From NCBI RefSeq assembly GCF_001690195.1, contig NZ_LZGM01000107.1, forward strand, positions 1 through 43,240: a stretch of DNA of 43,240 nt, given 5' to 3'. The notes beneath the pieces are model-generated. The model did no database searches. It was given only the letters and a program-made list of their open reading frames with translations, and had not been told where the DNA came from. Shown piece after piece: positions 26,492 to 36,040 of the stretch. Position 1 is the first letter of the stretch. Every line of letters begins with the position of its first letter. The position numbers were made by a program, and so were the translations under genes. This DNA comes from Gilliamella sp. wkB108. GTDB lineage: Bacteria > Pseudomonadota > Gammaproteobacteria > Enterobacterales > Orbaceae.

Positions 26492-27811
26492 ATGACAAAA
26501 GAAGAACTTAAAAAACAGGTTTGCCAAGCGATTGAAGCGCGAAAAGCAGATATTAAGTCTATTGCCGAAGCAATATGGGCTGAACCAGAACTTGGCTATA
26601 AAGAAATTAAAACGGCCCAAAAAGTAGAAGATGCTTTTGACCAATTAGGGGTGCCTTTTAAAAATAAATTGGCATTAACAGGTGTTAAGGGGCGTTTAAA
26701 AGGTGGGAAAGGTAGCCAATACAGCGTCGCGGTTATTGGTGAGCTAGATGCCATTATTTGTGCCGATCATCCGGCAGCTTGTGATCTTTCTGGCGCTGCA
26801 CACTGCTGTGGCCATAATGCACAAATTGCCAATATGCTGGCGGTGACCATGGGTCTTATTGACTCAGGTGCAATGCAATATTTAGCTGGCGATGTAGTCC
26901 CTTTTGCCGTACCAGCTGAAGAATATGTTGAAATTACTTATCGTAATCGGTTAATTGAGGAAGGTAAAATCAAATATATTGGTGGTAAACCTGAATTAAT
27001 TTCACGAGGTGAATTTGATGATATTGATATGGCTTTGCAAATTCACTTAACTGATGTTGCGAAAGAGCGCCCTAATGGTTTCATTGAAATATCAACCACC
27101 AGTAATGGATTTATCGGTAAATTGATAAAATATAAGGGTGAAGCCGCACATGCAGCTGCGGCACCTCATGCAGGGGTAAACGCCTTAAATGCAGCCATGA
27201 TGGGAATCATAGGTGTTCATGCCATTCGCGAAACATTTCAAGAGAAAGATTATATTCGATTCCATCCGATTATTACGCAAGGAGGGGATTTAGTTAATGT
27301 CGTACCGAGTGATGTAAGAATGGAAAGTTATGTACGAGCAGGTAATGTTTCGGCAATGGTTGATGCCAATGAACGAATTAATCGCGCGCTTAAAGCGGGT
27401 GCTATGGCTGTAGGTGCAACTTGTGAGATTAAGGATTTACCTGGTTATTTACCATTACAAAACAATCCTACACTTAATGATTTAATGCAAAACAATGCAG
27501 AAAATCTGATTGGTGAAAAAAACGTATGGGTAGCACCTCATTTGACTGCCAGTACAGATACGGGCGACTTATCACATATTATGCCAGTTAGCCATCCATG
27601 GATTGGTTCTGTCCGTGGCGTATTGCATGGTAAAGATTATAAAGTATTTGATGAAGATATGGCTTATATTCGTCCGGCACAAATGATGGCTTGTACCATT
27701 ATTGATCTACTTTATGATGATGCCGAGCAAGCTACAACATTAATGGCAAACTATAAACCATTAATGACTAAAGAGGAGTATTTAACTTTTTTAGCTGGCT
27801 TTGATAAATAA
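26492..27811 (+). CDS. M20-family amidohydrolase (AbgB-like)
   Basis: 439 residues. Metal-dependent amidohydrolase: the GELDAI segment, CCGHNAQ near residue 108 (metal His), PAEEYVE (catalytic/metal Glu pair), then a dimerisation domain with AAHAAAAPHAGVNALNAAM, and the late metal-site regions STDTGDLSH and H-G-K-D. Closest in style to AbgB/aminobenzoyl-glutamate-type hydrolases, which are about the same length; the substrate is an N-acyl or N-aroyl amino acid. 18 bp downstream of the membrane pair, ending at a strong terminator. The AbgA partner typical of E. coli is missing, so the true substrate may differ. Confidence 0.85.
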   Translation: MTKEELKKQVCQAIEARKADIKSIAEAIWAEPELGYKEIKTAQKVEDAFDQLGVPFKNKLALTGVKGRLKGGKGSQYSVAVIGELDAIICADHPAACDLSGAAHCCGHNAQIANMLAVTMGLIDSGAMQYLAGDVVPFAVPAEEYVEITYRNRLIEEGKIKYIGGKPELISRGEFDDIDMALQIHLTDVAKERPNGFIEISTTSNGFIGKLIKYKGEAAHAAAAPHAGVNALNAAMMGIIGVHAIRETFQEKDYIRFHPIITQGGDLVNVVPSDVRMESYVRAGNVSAMVDANERINRALKAGAMAVGATCEIKDLPGYLPLQNNPTLNDLMQNNAENLIGEKNVWVAPHLTASTDTGDLSHIMPVSHPWIGSVRGVLHGKDYKVFDEDMAYIRPAQMMACTIIDLLYDDAEQATTLMANYKPLMTKEEYLTFLAGFDK

Positions 27812-27820
27812 TCTATTTAG

Positions 27821-27845
27821 CTTGGCACGTTGTCGTGCCAAGTTT
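27821..27845 (+). terminator. Rho-independent terminator after amidohydrolase gene
   Basis: CTTGGCACG, a TTGT loop, then CGTGCCAAG (9-bp perfect stem), followed by TTT. Sits 10 bp after the stop codon. Confidence 0.85.
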
Positions 27846-27846
27846 C

Positions 27847-27855
27847 TGCTATAAT
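27847..27855 (+). promoter_or_regulatory. extended -10 promoter for moeB-dusC
   Basis: TGCTATAAT is an extended -10 (TGn plus perfect TATAAT) 35 bp before the moeB ATG. It directly abuts the preceding terminator; no good -35 is present, as allowed for extended -10 promoters. Confidence 0.6.
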
Positions 27856-27889
27856 ATCCCTTTCATTAATAATAACTGCCATTACCCTC

Positions 27890-28660
27890 ATGCAAGAACT
27901 AACAGATCAAGAACTTTTTCGTTACGATAGGCAAATCACCTTACGTGGTTTTGATATTGATAAACAACAAATACTGAAAAACAGTTCAGCGCTCATTGTT
28001 GGTTTAGGTGGGCTAGGCTGTGCGGCTTCACTCTATTTAACCGCTGCTGGAATCGGTAAATTAACCTTGTTGGATTTTGATACTGTCTCAAAATCTAACT
28101 TGAATAGGCAGATTTTGTACAGTGAAAAATCAATTAATCATTATAAAGTTGAGCAAGCCAAACAAGCATTAATCAATATCAATGCTAATATCGCCATTGA
28201 AACAGTTAATCAACAGCTTGATGATGTTAGTCTCCTTTCACTTATTGAGCAACATGATATTGTGATTGACTGTACTGATAATCTAACCACTCGCGAACAA
28301 ATTAATCGTGGTTGTTTTACCGCTAAAAAACCGTTAGTTTCTGGTGCAGCGATTCGTATGGAAGGCTTATTAACTGTTTTTACTTATCAAAAAGATGAAG
28401 CTTGTTATCACTGTTTAAGTCGCTTGTTTGGTCAAGACCAACTGACTTGCGTAGAAGCTGGAGTTATGTCACCACTGGTTGGTATGTTTGGATCGATGCA
28501 AGCATTAGAAGCCATAAAAGTATTGACTGATTATGGTGTTCCTTTAGTTGGTCGTTTACTGATGATTGATGCGATGAGTATGCAATTTAACCAAGTATCC
28601 ATAGTCAAGCAAGCTAATTGTCCGGTTTGTGGTTCCCACCATTTGGATAAGGCAAACTAA
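27890..28660 (+). CDS. moeB: molybdopterin-synthase adenylyltransferase MoeB/ThiF family
   Basis: 256 residues from ATG 27890; the frame extends upstream, but that part crosses the promoter and terminator. The E1-like fold is clear: nucleotide-binding GLGGLGCAASLYLTAAGIG, then SNLNRQILY, DCTDNLTTREQIN, and two CxxC zinc pairs (CYHC and CPVC). The lack of a ThiS/ThiG neighbourhood and the length (E. coli MoeB 249) favour MoeB over ThiF. It adenylates the C-terminus of a sulfur carrier. moeA is not next to it, unlike in E. coli. The stop overlaps the dusC start by 1 bp. Confidence 0.85.
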   Translation: MQELTDQELFRYDRQITLRGFDIDKQQILKNSSALIVGLGGLGCAASLYLTAAGIGKLTLLDFDTVSKSNLNRQILYSEKSINHYKVEQAKQALININANIAIETVNQQLDDVSLLSLIEQHDIVIDCTDNLTTREQINRGCFTAKKPLVSGAAIRMEGLLTVFTYQKDEACYHCLSRLFGQDQLTCVEAGVMSPLVGMFGSMQALEAIKVLTDYGVPLVGRLLMIDAMSMQFNQVSIVKQANCPVCGSHHLDKAN

Positions 28661-29607
28661 TGGAAAATAATCGGATTATTTTAGCCCCTATGGAAGGGGT
28701 GTTGGATTTTAATGTTAGACAAATCTTAACTGAAGTTAATCAATTTGATTATTGTGTTACTGAATTTGTACGTGTTACTCATCATAAACTCTCTAACCGG
28801 ACTTTTTATCGGTTGTGTCCTGAACTCTATAACGCAGGAAAAACCGCTTCAGGTACACCCGTTCGTGTACAACTTTTAGGACAATCACCAGAATGGATGG
28901 CAGAAAATGCGGCTAAAGCTATCGAATTAGGGTCGTTTGGTGTAGATATTAACTTTGGTTGCCCGGCGAAAACGGTGGTTGGCAGTCAAGGAGGCGCTTA
29001 TTTATTAAAATACCCTGAGCAGATATTTAATATTGTCAAACAGGTTCGCCAAGCGATTACTAAAACGCATACCTTATCAGTAAAAATTCGTTTAGGTTGG
29101 GAAGATAAATTACACTGTTTTGAAATTGCTGATGCCATCCAATTAGCCGGAGCGGATGAGATTGTGATTCATGGCAGAACCAAACAAGATGGTTATAAGG
29201 CGGATAAAATTGATTGGCATACGATTGGATTGATTAAGCAACAATTAACAATTCCGGTTATCGCAAATGGTGAAATTTTTTCGTTATCAGATGCGCAAAA
29301 TTGTATCAACCAAAGTCAGACTAAGCATATTATGCTTGGTCGTGGTATGTTAAATATCCCTAATCTGGCGAATATGATTCGTTTGGGTGAACAGGCTTTG
29401 GACTGGCAATCAGTGATGCAAATTCTTATCCGTTATGCCGCAACAAATATTAAGGATGTTAAACCCATGTATCATTCTGCACGCATTAAACAGTGGCTTA
29501 CTTACTTAAAACAGCACTACCAACAGGCATCAACGTTACTTCAACAGATTCGAGTTTTAAAATCACAATCAGAGATTTGCGATTTTTTAAATAACTATAG
29601 AGAATAA
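28660..29607 (+). CDS. dusC: tRNA-dihydrouridine(16) synthase
   Basis: 315 residues (E. coli DusC 315). FMN-dependent reductase of tRNA uridine 16. Conserved: N-terminal APMEGVLDFNVR, RVQLLGQSPEWMAENAAKA, GVDINFGCPAKTV with the catalytic Cys near residue 98, VKIRLGWED, VIHGRTKQDGY, PVIANGEIF and MLGRGMLNIPNL. The EGVLD and RVQLLGQ blocks match DusC better than DusA or DusB. Translationally coupled to moeB (TAATG). Confidence 0.95.
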   Translation: MENNRIILAPMEGVLDFNVRQILTEVNQFDYCVTEFVRVTHHKLSNRTFYRLCPELYNAGKTASGTPVRVQLLGQSPEWMAENAAKAIELGSFGVDINFGCPAKTVVGSQGGAYLLKYPEQIFNIVKQVRQAITKTHTLSVKIRLGWEDKLHCFEIADAIQLAGADEIVIHGRTKQDGYKADKIDWHTIGLIKQQLTIPVIANGEIFSLSDAQNCINQSQTKHIMLGRGMLNIPNLANMIRLGEQALDWQSVMQILIRYAATNIKDVKPMYHSARIKQWLTYLKQHYQQASTLLQQIRVLKSQSEICDFLNNYRE

Positions 29608-29624
29608 GCTTATTTAAAGCCTTT

Positions 29625-30584
29625 CTACCCGTTTGTTGGCTTAGCAAAGTAATATTGAGTTACACGTTTTACAAACAAACAGCTTAAAATTACTGCGAAA
29701 ATTAAAATAGCTTTCGGATAGTAAATAACGATCAGTAAACCTATCTTATTGGGCAAATAATCAGTACTAAATAAAATGACAGCAAAAACAGCATCTATAA
29801 TTAATATCAACAAATTCGTCATGACAGCGCTTTTAATAATTCTATCAGATTGCAACACCACAAAGGTTCGTTTGAATAGATTTTTGGTTATCAATGTAAT
29901 CAGCAGAAAAGCAATGACATAAATAAATATTGGTACGACGGTAAATAATACATAGTAAGAATTATAAAATGGTAAATTACTTGGTAATCCGGTCAAACAA
30001 TTAGTAGAGGTAATAAACATAAAAAAGAAAAATGCTAAAAAGAGTGTAAAGTGAATTTTAGAACTATTGTTTGCTGTGAGTTCAAAATCTTGTCTGCTTT
30101 TATTAAACCAACTGCCAAAAATCTTAATGTAATAATAGATTAACAAACTTTCTAAACTAAAATAGACTAATCTAGAAATGGCGCTCATCGGCAAAGCAAA
30201 TACCCATGAGTCAGCCTTAGTGATGTTAACAAAGAACTTATCATAAACTAATTGATAAATTAATTGGTTTCCTCGATTAAATAAAAAACTAAAAATCATA
30301 ATAAGCAACACAATAATCACCAATAAACCGACATTTTTGACTGTAATGATGTGAATATTCATTCGGTAAAAGGCGATTGATGAAACAACAAATAATAGCA
30401 GGCTTGGCAAAATTAAGTGAAACAAGTTATTTAACATAAATTCAAAAATTGTTGGCCAGAAAGAAAAATTATCAATAATGATAAATAGAACGATAATATA
30501 AGTTACACATGACTTTAAAAAATTAATAGTAACAAACATTCCTACGAAAATAAGAGGTAGTTTAAAAAAAGATAATTTTTCCAT
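29625..30584 (-). CDS. hypothetical multi-spanning membrane protein, paralog pair member A
   Basis: 319 residues, mostly hydrophobic with about eight likely helices. Begins MEKLSFFKLPLIF; the neighbour 100 bp upstream begins MERLSFFKLPII, and both share a middle motif (FELTANNSSKIHFTLF against FELTTTNSVQIHFILF) after a YY.IK.F segment. They are tandem paralogs. No known family or catalytic residues recognised. Could be a membrane sensor or a transport-accessory protein; function unknown. Confidence 0.7.
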   Translation of the reverse strand: MEKLSFFKLPLIFVGMFVTINFLKSCVTYIIVLFIIIDNFSFWPTIFEFMLNNLFHLILPSLLLFVVSSIAFYRMNIHIITVKNVGLLVIIVLLIMIFSFLFNRGNQLIYQLVYDKFFVNITKADSWVFALPMSAISRLVYFSLESLLIYYYIKIFGSWFNKSRQDFELTANNSSKIHFTLFLAFFFFMFITSTNCLTGLPSNLPFYNSYYVLFTVVPIFIYVIAFLLITLITKNLFKRTFVVLQSDRIIKSAVMTNLLILIIDAVFAVILFSTDYLPNKIGLLIVIYYPKAILIFAVILSCLFVKRVTQYYFAKPTNG

Positions 30585-30683
30585 TTCACTTTCCTAATTA
30601 GTTCAATTTTCCTTTAATTTAAAAATAAAGTTATTATCAGTATAGCTAAACGACTTTCAAAATAACATTTTACATAAATAGTG

Positions 30684-31622
30684 TTATATACTTTTTTGTC
30701 GCATAAAATAGCCTCTGGTAACGATATTTAGAACCAAACAAGATAAAAGTGGTTGTAATAGTAATAAAAAGATTAAATACGCTGAGTTTAATAATACACT
30801 GTAGGAATCAATATACTGTTTATTCATATAATAAAGCACAAAATAATAATCAATAAAAAGACAAATTAGCATGATACCACTAGCTATTAGCACACTTTTG
30901 AGAAGTTTAACATATTGAATTTTCTCAAAAGCACATAAAAAATTTCGCTTAGCCAAAAAAATACCCAGTAATATGCTTAATATGAAAAAATAATTAAGGA
31001 GGTAGAGATGTCGGTACTGCTCTGCACCAATAATATAAACCTGTCCAATTGAATTGATGATTAAATTATATCCTAATAACAATAGATAACTGACAAATAC
31101 AGCAAAGAGAATAAAATGAATTTGAACACTATTTGTCGTTGTAAGTTCAAATGACGATTGATTTTTTACCATGTATTTAGCAAAAAACTTGATTAAATAG
31201 TAAATAGATAGACTATAAAATAACAAACTAATCATAGCCCAAAAGAGGTTATTTATTGTCTCAAATAACATTCCAGAGCCTATAAAATTGAATTTTATAC
31301 TGATGCGAATAAAATAAGCAATGAATGATAATATTGCCATAGCGAGGGTTAACCATCGTATATTGGTTTTATTGACCATGTAGATATTTGCTGTGTGAAG
31401 CATTAGTGACAACAATCCAAATAACCAGAGCGTTTCAAGGAAGAGATGATTAAAAATGTTAATTAATATTCTTCCGATTTCACTAAAAATAAACCCAATA
31501 ACGTTATATGGTAATTGGTTCAAGAAATAAAGAGCAGTAAATAAAAAATATAATAGCAGACTAATTAAAAAATAAATGAGACTCGCAATTATTGGGAGTT
31601 TAAAAAAAGATAATCTTTCCAT
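30684..31622 (-). CDS. hypothetical multi-spanning membrane protein, paralog pair member B
   Basis: 312 residues with about eight hydrophobic segments and high Leu, Ile, Tyr and Phe content. Paralog of the downstream gene by its N-terminal SFFKLP and central FELT..NS..IHF motifs. A copy of the 40-bp dispersed repeat lies just upstream (31644-31683), with TATAAT 22 bp before the start codon, so the repeat may act as its promoter. murJ lies upstream on the same strand, 92 bp away. Function unknown. Confidence 0.7.
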   Translation of the reverse strand: MERLSFFKLPIIASLIYFLISLLLYFLFTALYFLNQLPYNVIGFIFSEIGRILINIFNHLFLETLWLFGLLSLMLHTANIYMVNKTNIRWLTLAMAILSFIAYFIRISIKFNFIGSGMLFETINNLFWAMISLLFYSLSIYYLIKFFAKYMVKNQSSFELTTTNSVQIHFILFAVFVSYLLLLGYNLIINSIGQVYIIGAEQYRHLYLLNYFFILSILLGIFLAKRNFLCAFEKIQYVKLLKSVLIASGIMLICLFIDYYFVLYYMNKQYIDSYSVLLNSAYLIFLLLLQPLLSCLVLNIVTRGYFMRQKSI

Positions 31623-31643
31623 TTAATTTCCTTATTATTAATA

Positions 31644-31683
31644 GATTATATTCAAACGTTATGTTTTCCTGAAACTTTTTAAC
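31644..31683 (-). repeat. 40-bp dispersed repeat, copy 2
   Basis: On the minus strand it starts GTTAAAAAGTTTCAGG and ends ACGTTTGAATATAATC. It carries a perfect TATAAT 17 nt after TTCAGG and points toward the paralog gene starting at 31622. Confidence 0.7.
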
Positions 31684-31714
31684 ACATTTTATTTTACTTA
31701 TATTCTATTGTTAT

Positions 31715-33253
31715 TTAATCAATTCGCTTGATGAAATGCTTAATTTTGAATCCCATAGCAATGAGCGAACCAAAATAGACCAAAATACCAGCAATAACTA
31801 ATAACAATAATCGTGCAACGCGCATCAACATTGACCCCGTTGACCAATCAGGTAACCACTGTGCGCCAAACCATAATACCAATGACATTAATAACACAGC
31901 GATAATCACTTTAATTAGAAATCCTTTCCAACCTGACTGTGGTTGGTAAAGTTGTTTTTTTCGTAGTTGCCAAAACAATAATCCTGCATTAAAGCAAGCA
32001 GCAAGCCCGATAGATAGTGAAAGTCCTGCATGTTTTAATGGACCAATAAAAGCAAGATTCATCAATTGGGTTAAAATCAGCGTAAAGATAGCGATTTTTA
32101 CCGGTGTTTTGATATCTTGCCGTGAATAAAATGCCGGTGCTAATACCTTGATGAGAATGAGTCCGAGTAAACCAATAGAGTAAGCAACTAACGCACGTTG
32201 TGTCATTAGCGCATCGTTTAATGTGAATTGACCATACTCAAACAGTGTTGATATTAATGGTCGGGAAATGACGCCTAAGGCAACGGTACTTGGTAATGCT
32301 AATAAAAAACAGAGCCGTAATCCCCAATCAAGCAGTTCTGAGTATTGCTTATGATCGCCTTTAGCAAAACTTTTGGCTAATGACGGCAATAAAATAGTAC
32401 CTAATGCTACACCAAGCACACCTGCTGGAAACTCCATTAAGCGATCGGCATAATACATCCAAGATACCGAGCCGGAAATTAAAAATGAGGCAAAAATAGT
32501 ATTTATAATAAGAGATATTTGACCTACTGAGACACCCAAAATAGCTGGTCCCATTTGTTTTAAAACTCGCCAAACACCACTATCTTTAAAACTAATACGC
32601 GGTAACACCAACATACCGATTTTCTTCAAAGACGGCAGTTGATAAAGTAGCTGTAAAATGCCACCTACGCCAACCGAAACCGCTAATGCTAATACCGGAG
32701 GATTAAAGTAAGGTGTTAAAAATAGGGTGAATATAATCATACTGATATTTAACAACGTTGGTACAAAAGCTGGCACAGAAAAACGGTTCCAAGTGTTTAA
32801 TATTGCACCAACAAGTGAGGCAAGCGAAATAAAAAAGATATAAGGAAACGTTATTTGTAATAGCGTTGTGGCTAACTCAAATTTCTCGGTTGATTCTTGT
32901 AAAAATCCCGGCGCAGTTAACATAATCACAAAAGGCGCGGTGATAACACCAATCAAAGTGACAATGGCTAAAACTAAAGTTAATAAACCTGAAACATAAG
33001 CGACAAAAGTTCGCGTGGCTTCAAGACCTTGCTGGTTTTTATATTCAGCTAGAATTGGCACAAAGGCTTGTGAAAAAGCGCCTTCGGCAAAAATACGTCT
33101 GAGTAAATTGGGTAATTTAAATGCAACAAAAAAGGCATCGGTCGCCATTCCTGCACCAAAAAAGCGAGCTATAATTGCATCACGTACAAAACCTAATACA
33201 CGTGAAACCATGGTCATTGAACTTACCGTGGCTAAAGATTTCAGAAGATTCAT
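31715..33253 (-). CDS. murJ: lipid II flippase MurJ
   Basis: 512 residues (E. coli 511). MOP-superfamily flippase that moves lipid II across the inner membrane for peptidoglycan synthesis. The N-terminal residues needed for function in E. coli are all in register: R18, R24, D39 and R52, within [17 protein letters not shown] and [20 protein letters not shown]. Fourteen helices are expected and visible as hydrophobic runs; the [19 protein letters not shown] block is typical. Followed by the paralog membrane genes on the same strand and preceded by the citrate synthase operon end. Confidence 0.97.
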   Translation of the reverse strand: MNLLKSLATVSSMTMVSRVLGFVRDAIIARFFGAGMATDAFFVAFKLPNLLRRIFAEGAFSQAFVPILAEYKNQQGLEATRTFVAYVSGLLTLVLAIVTLIGVITAPFVIMLTAPGFLQESTEKFELATTLLQITFPYIFFISLASLVGAILNTWNRFSVPAFVPTLLNISMIIFTLFLTPYFNPPVLALAVSVGVGGILQLLYQLPSLKKIGMLVLPRISFKDSGVWRVLKQMGPAILGVSVGQISLIINTIFASFLISGSVSWMYYADRLMEFPAGVLGVALGTILLPSLAKSFAKGDHKQYSELLDWGLRLCFLLALPSTVALGVISRPLISTLFEYGQFTLNDALMTQRALVAYSIGLLGLILIKVLAPAFYSRQDIKTPVKIAIFTLILTQLMNLAFIGPLKHAGLSLSIGLAACFNAGLLFWQLRKKQLYQPQSGWKGFLIKVIIAVLLMSLVLWFGAQWLPDWSTGSMLMRVARLLLLVIAGILVYFGSLIAMGFKIKHFIKRID

Positions 33254-33345
33254 ATTTACAGCCTAATACTGACAATGAGGCATAGTCTACAAACTATTAG
33301 TATAAATCACCATGATTTTTTCAATAAACTTAGATTATAAATCCA

Positions 33346-33366
33346 CCGTCAGCCTGTCACTGACGG
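33346..33366 (-). terminator. hairpin after citrate synthase operon
   Basis: CCGTCAG/CTGACGG, a 7-bp stem with a 7-nt loop, 10 bp beyond the citrate synthase stop. No strong T run follows on the minus strand, so it may be a weak terminator. Confidence 0.5.
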
Positions 33367-33376
33367 GATAGTGAAT

Positions 33377-34732
33377 TTAGCGATCTTTTAATGGAATGAA
33401 GGTCATCAGTTCCCCTACATTTTTATAGGCAGGTCGGATGATTCGGCGATCATCAAAGTTGAGTTCTTCAATTCGGTGTGCGCACCAGCCAACAATACGA
33501 GACATGGCAAATAAAGGCGTATATACCTCTTTAGGTAAACCAATCATGTCATAAACAAAACCGGAATAAAAATCGACATTCGCGCAAACCTGTTTTTTAG
33601 TTCTGGCATTTTTTCGATTAACAACAGCGTGTATCGCTCGTTCCTCAAGCAGATTTAAGAAATTATACTCTTGTTCTCGTCCCTTCTCTTTGGCGAGTTC
33701 ATATGCCATCTCTTTAAGCAATACAGCTCTAGGATCGGAAACGGTATAAACCGCATGCCCGATACCATAAATCAACCCTTTTTTATCAAAGACTTCTTTA
33801 TTTAAGATACGCTGTAAATAGCTGTCTATTTCATTAACATCTGTCCAATTCTTAATTGTCTCTTTGAGATGTTTTAACATTTTGCCAACTTGTAAATTCG
33901 CTCCACCATGTAAAGGACCTTTGAGTGAGCCGATACCTGCAGCAATGGATGAATAGGTATCTGTTCCGGTTGAGCTTGTTACTCGCACGGTAAAAGTAGA
34001 GTTATTACCCCCACCATGCTCAGCATGAATAATCATGGCTAAATCGAGTACACGTACATCAAGATCTGTATAACCGTTCGATCCTTTCATCATATATAAA
34101 AAATTTTCAGCGATAGAAAAATCTTCATGAGGATGACGGATATGCAATGATTTGCCTTTAGCGCTATGACTTAACATATTATAAGCGTAAGCAATAATGG
34201 CTGGAAATTTAGCAATTAAATCAATCGATTGTCGCATCAAGTTATCACGCGAAGTATCATCTGGCTGTGGATCATAGGTGTACATTTCAAGCACTGTTCT
34301 GGCTAAAATATTCATCACATCATGGCCTTCAAGCTCCATAATGGCAATTTTAGTTTGCTTTTCTAACGCCATCGATTCGCAAAGTAACCGTGAAAAATCG
34401 TGTAACTCTTCAGCATCAGGCAAATTACCGGATAACAATAAATAAATGGTCTCTTCAAAGCCAGTACGTTTTTCTTGCTGTGCATTATGTACCAGATCAT
34501 CAATATCTATGCCTCGATATAGTAATTTACCGGCAATCGGTTTTAATGAGCCGTCTGCCAAGCGTTCATAACCAACCACGTCCCCAATACTGGTTAATCC
34601 AACTAATACGCCTGTATGATCTGCATTACGTAATCCACGTTTAACATTGAATTTTTCAAATAACTTTGTATCTATTTTACTGGTGTTTTTTATCGTTTCA
34701 GATAATTTATAAACCAAGAATTTTTCCTTCAT
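33377..34732 (-). CDS. citrate synthase, Bacteroides/Clostridium-like type
   Basis: 451 residues. Condenses oxaloacetate and acetyl-CoA. Conserved: GKLLYRGIDIDDLV, HAEHGGGNNSTFTVRV, GPLHGGANLQVGKML (active His), GIGHAVYTVSDPRA (active His) and CANVDFYSGFVYDMIGLP (active Asp). The N-terminal block VKRGLRNADHTGVLVGLT and overall length are unlike the allosteric gammaproteobacterial GltA (about 427 residues, with an N-terminal beta domain); from memory they match the type found in Bacteroides and clostridia. It is the last gene of the acn-icd-citrate synthase operon (18 bp after icd), with GGGAG before the ATG. Likely horizontally acquired with its neighbours. Confidence 0.92.
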   Translation of the reverse strand: MKEKFLVYKLSETIKNTSKIDTKLFEKFNVKRGLRNADHTGVLVGLTSIGDVVGYERLADGSLKPIAGKLLYRGIDIDDLVHNAQQEKRTGFEETIYLLLSGNLPDAEELHDFSRLLCESMALEKQTKIAIMELEGHDVMNILARTVLEMYTYDPQPDDTSRDNLMRQSIDLIAKFPAIIAYAYNMLSHSAKGKSLHIRHPHEDFSIAENFLYMMKGSNGYTDLDVRVLDLAMIIHAEHGGGNNSTFTVRVTSSTGTDTYSSIAAGIGSLKGPLHGGANLQVGKMLKHLKETIKNWTDVNEIDSYLQRILNKEVFDKKGLIYGIGHAVYTVSDPRAVLLKEMAYELAKEKGREQEYNFLNLLEERAIHAVVNRKNARTKKQVCANVDFYSGFVYDMIGLPKEVYTPLFAMSRIVGWCAHRIEELNFDDRRIIRPAYKNVGELMTFIPLKDR

Positions 34733-34750
34733 GTTTGATGACTCCCAACG

Positions 34751-36013
34751 TTATAAATTATCAATAATGGCTTGGGTAAATTGACTGGTTGATAATTCCT
34801 CACCATGTTTCATAAAGCGTGCTAAATCAACCGTTGCTTGACCATTTTGAAATAGTTTTTCCATTGCACCTGTAACCAGTTGCCCGACTTGATACCAACC
34901 AAGATAATCAAACATCATCACCCCTGATAATAATAATGAAGATGGATTGGCTTGATCTTTTCCTGCGATATCAGGCGCTGTACCATGGGTAGCTTCAAAA
35001 ATAGCATGTCCCGTCATATAATTAATATTGGCTCCCGGTGCAATGCCAATACCGCCTACCATGGCAGCAAGCTGGTCAGAAACATAATCCCCATTAAGAT
35101 TCAATGTTGCAACCACAGAATAATCTTCCGGTTTTAATAAGGTATTTTGTAAAAATGCATCACAAATAACATCTTTTATAATTAATTTACCCGTTAATTT
35201 TGCAGCTTGTAATGCTTGATTTGCTACTTCATTACCTTGCTCTTTTTTGAGCTTTGCATAGTAATTCATGGTGAAAACGCTATCAGTAAATTCACGCTCT
35301 GCTAGTTCATATCCCCACTGTTTAAAGCCTCCTTCAGTAAATTTCATAATATTTCCTTTATGTACTAATGTTACTGACGGTAGTTTATGTTGTAGCGCAT
35401 ATTCAATAGCCGAGCGTATCAGGCGTTCAGAGCCTTCAATTGAAACCGGTTTAACACCAAATGATGAAGTGTCAGGGAAACGGACTTTTTTCACACCCAT
35501 TTGTTGCGATAAAAATTGATAAAATTTTTTGGCTTCAGGTGTTCCTTGTTGCCATTCAATACCCGCATAGATATCTTCGGTATTTTCACGAAAAATTGTC
35601 ATACTGACTTTTTCAGGATATTTAATCGGTGATTCAACACCTTTAAACCAACGTACCGGTCGCAAGCAAACATAAAGATCTAACTCTTGACGAAGAGCCA
35701 CATTAAGCGAACGAATTCCTCCACCAACAGGAGTTGTTAATGGACCTTTGATACCCACAAGATATTGTTTAAACGCATCCATTGTTTCAGTAGGTAACCA
35801 AGAGCCATTGAGTTTAAATGATTTTTCTCCGGCAAGCACTTCATACCATTCAATACTTCGCTTACCTTGATACGCTTTTTCAATTGCTTTATCAAAAATC
35901 TGACGTGCTGCCAGCCAAATCTCTTTACCTACACCATCCCCTTCAATAAAAGGAATAATAGGATGATCAGGTACAACTAATTGTCCATTTTCAATTAAAA
36001 CTCGTTGTTTCAT
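34751..36013 (-). CDS. icd: isocitrate dehydrogenase, predicted NAD-dependent
   Basis: 420 residues (E. coli 416). Decarboxylating dehydrogenase with the isocitrate site [20 protein letters not shown] and the regulated Ser at 102. The coenzyme loop reads [18 protein letters not shown]348, I349 and A355 replace E. coli K344, Y345 and V351, and E. coli Y391 is V395 (R395 is kept as R399). Asp-Ile-Ala at these places is the known signature of NAD-preferring enzymes in this family, so the product is probably NADH, not NADPH. Middle gene of the acn-icd-citrate synthase operon, AGGA 8 nt before ATG. No AceK is present in the window. Confidence 0.93.
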   Translation of the reverse strand: MKQRVLIENGQLVVPDHPIIPFIEGDGVGKEIWLAARQIFDKAIEKAYQGKRSIEWYEVLAGEKSFKLNGSWLPTETMDAFKQYLVGIKGPLTTPVGGGIRSLNVALRQELDLYVCLRPVRWFKGVESPIKYPEKVSMTIFRENTEDIYAGIEWQQGTPEAKKFYQFLSQQMGVKKVRFPDTSSFGVKPVSIEGSERLIRSAIEYALQHKLPSVTLVHKGNIMKFTEGGFKQWGYELAEREFTDSVFTMNYYAKLKKEQGNEVANQALQAAKLTGKLIIKDVICDAFLQNTLLKPEDYSVVATLNLNGDYVSDQLAAMVGGIGIAPGANINYMTGHAIFEATHGTAPDIAGKDQANPSSLLLSGVMMFDYLGWYQVGQLVTGAMEKLFQNGQATVDLARFMKHGEELSTSQFTQAIIDNL

Positions 36014-36040
36014 ATTATCGGTTCCTTTTACTTTTAGGTT

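Noticed and set aside
27830-27889. Longer MoeB start at 27830
   Set aside because: The extra 20 residues would be translated from the preceding terminator and -10 region and do not match the family.
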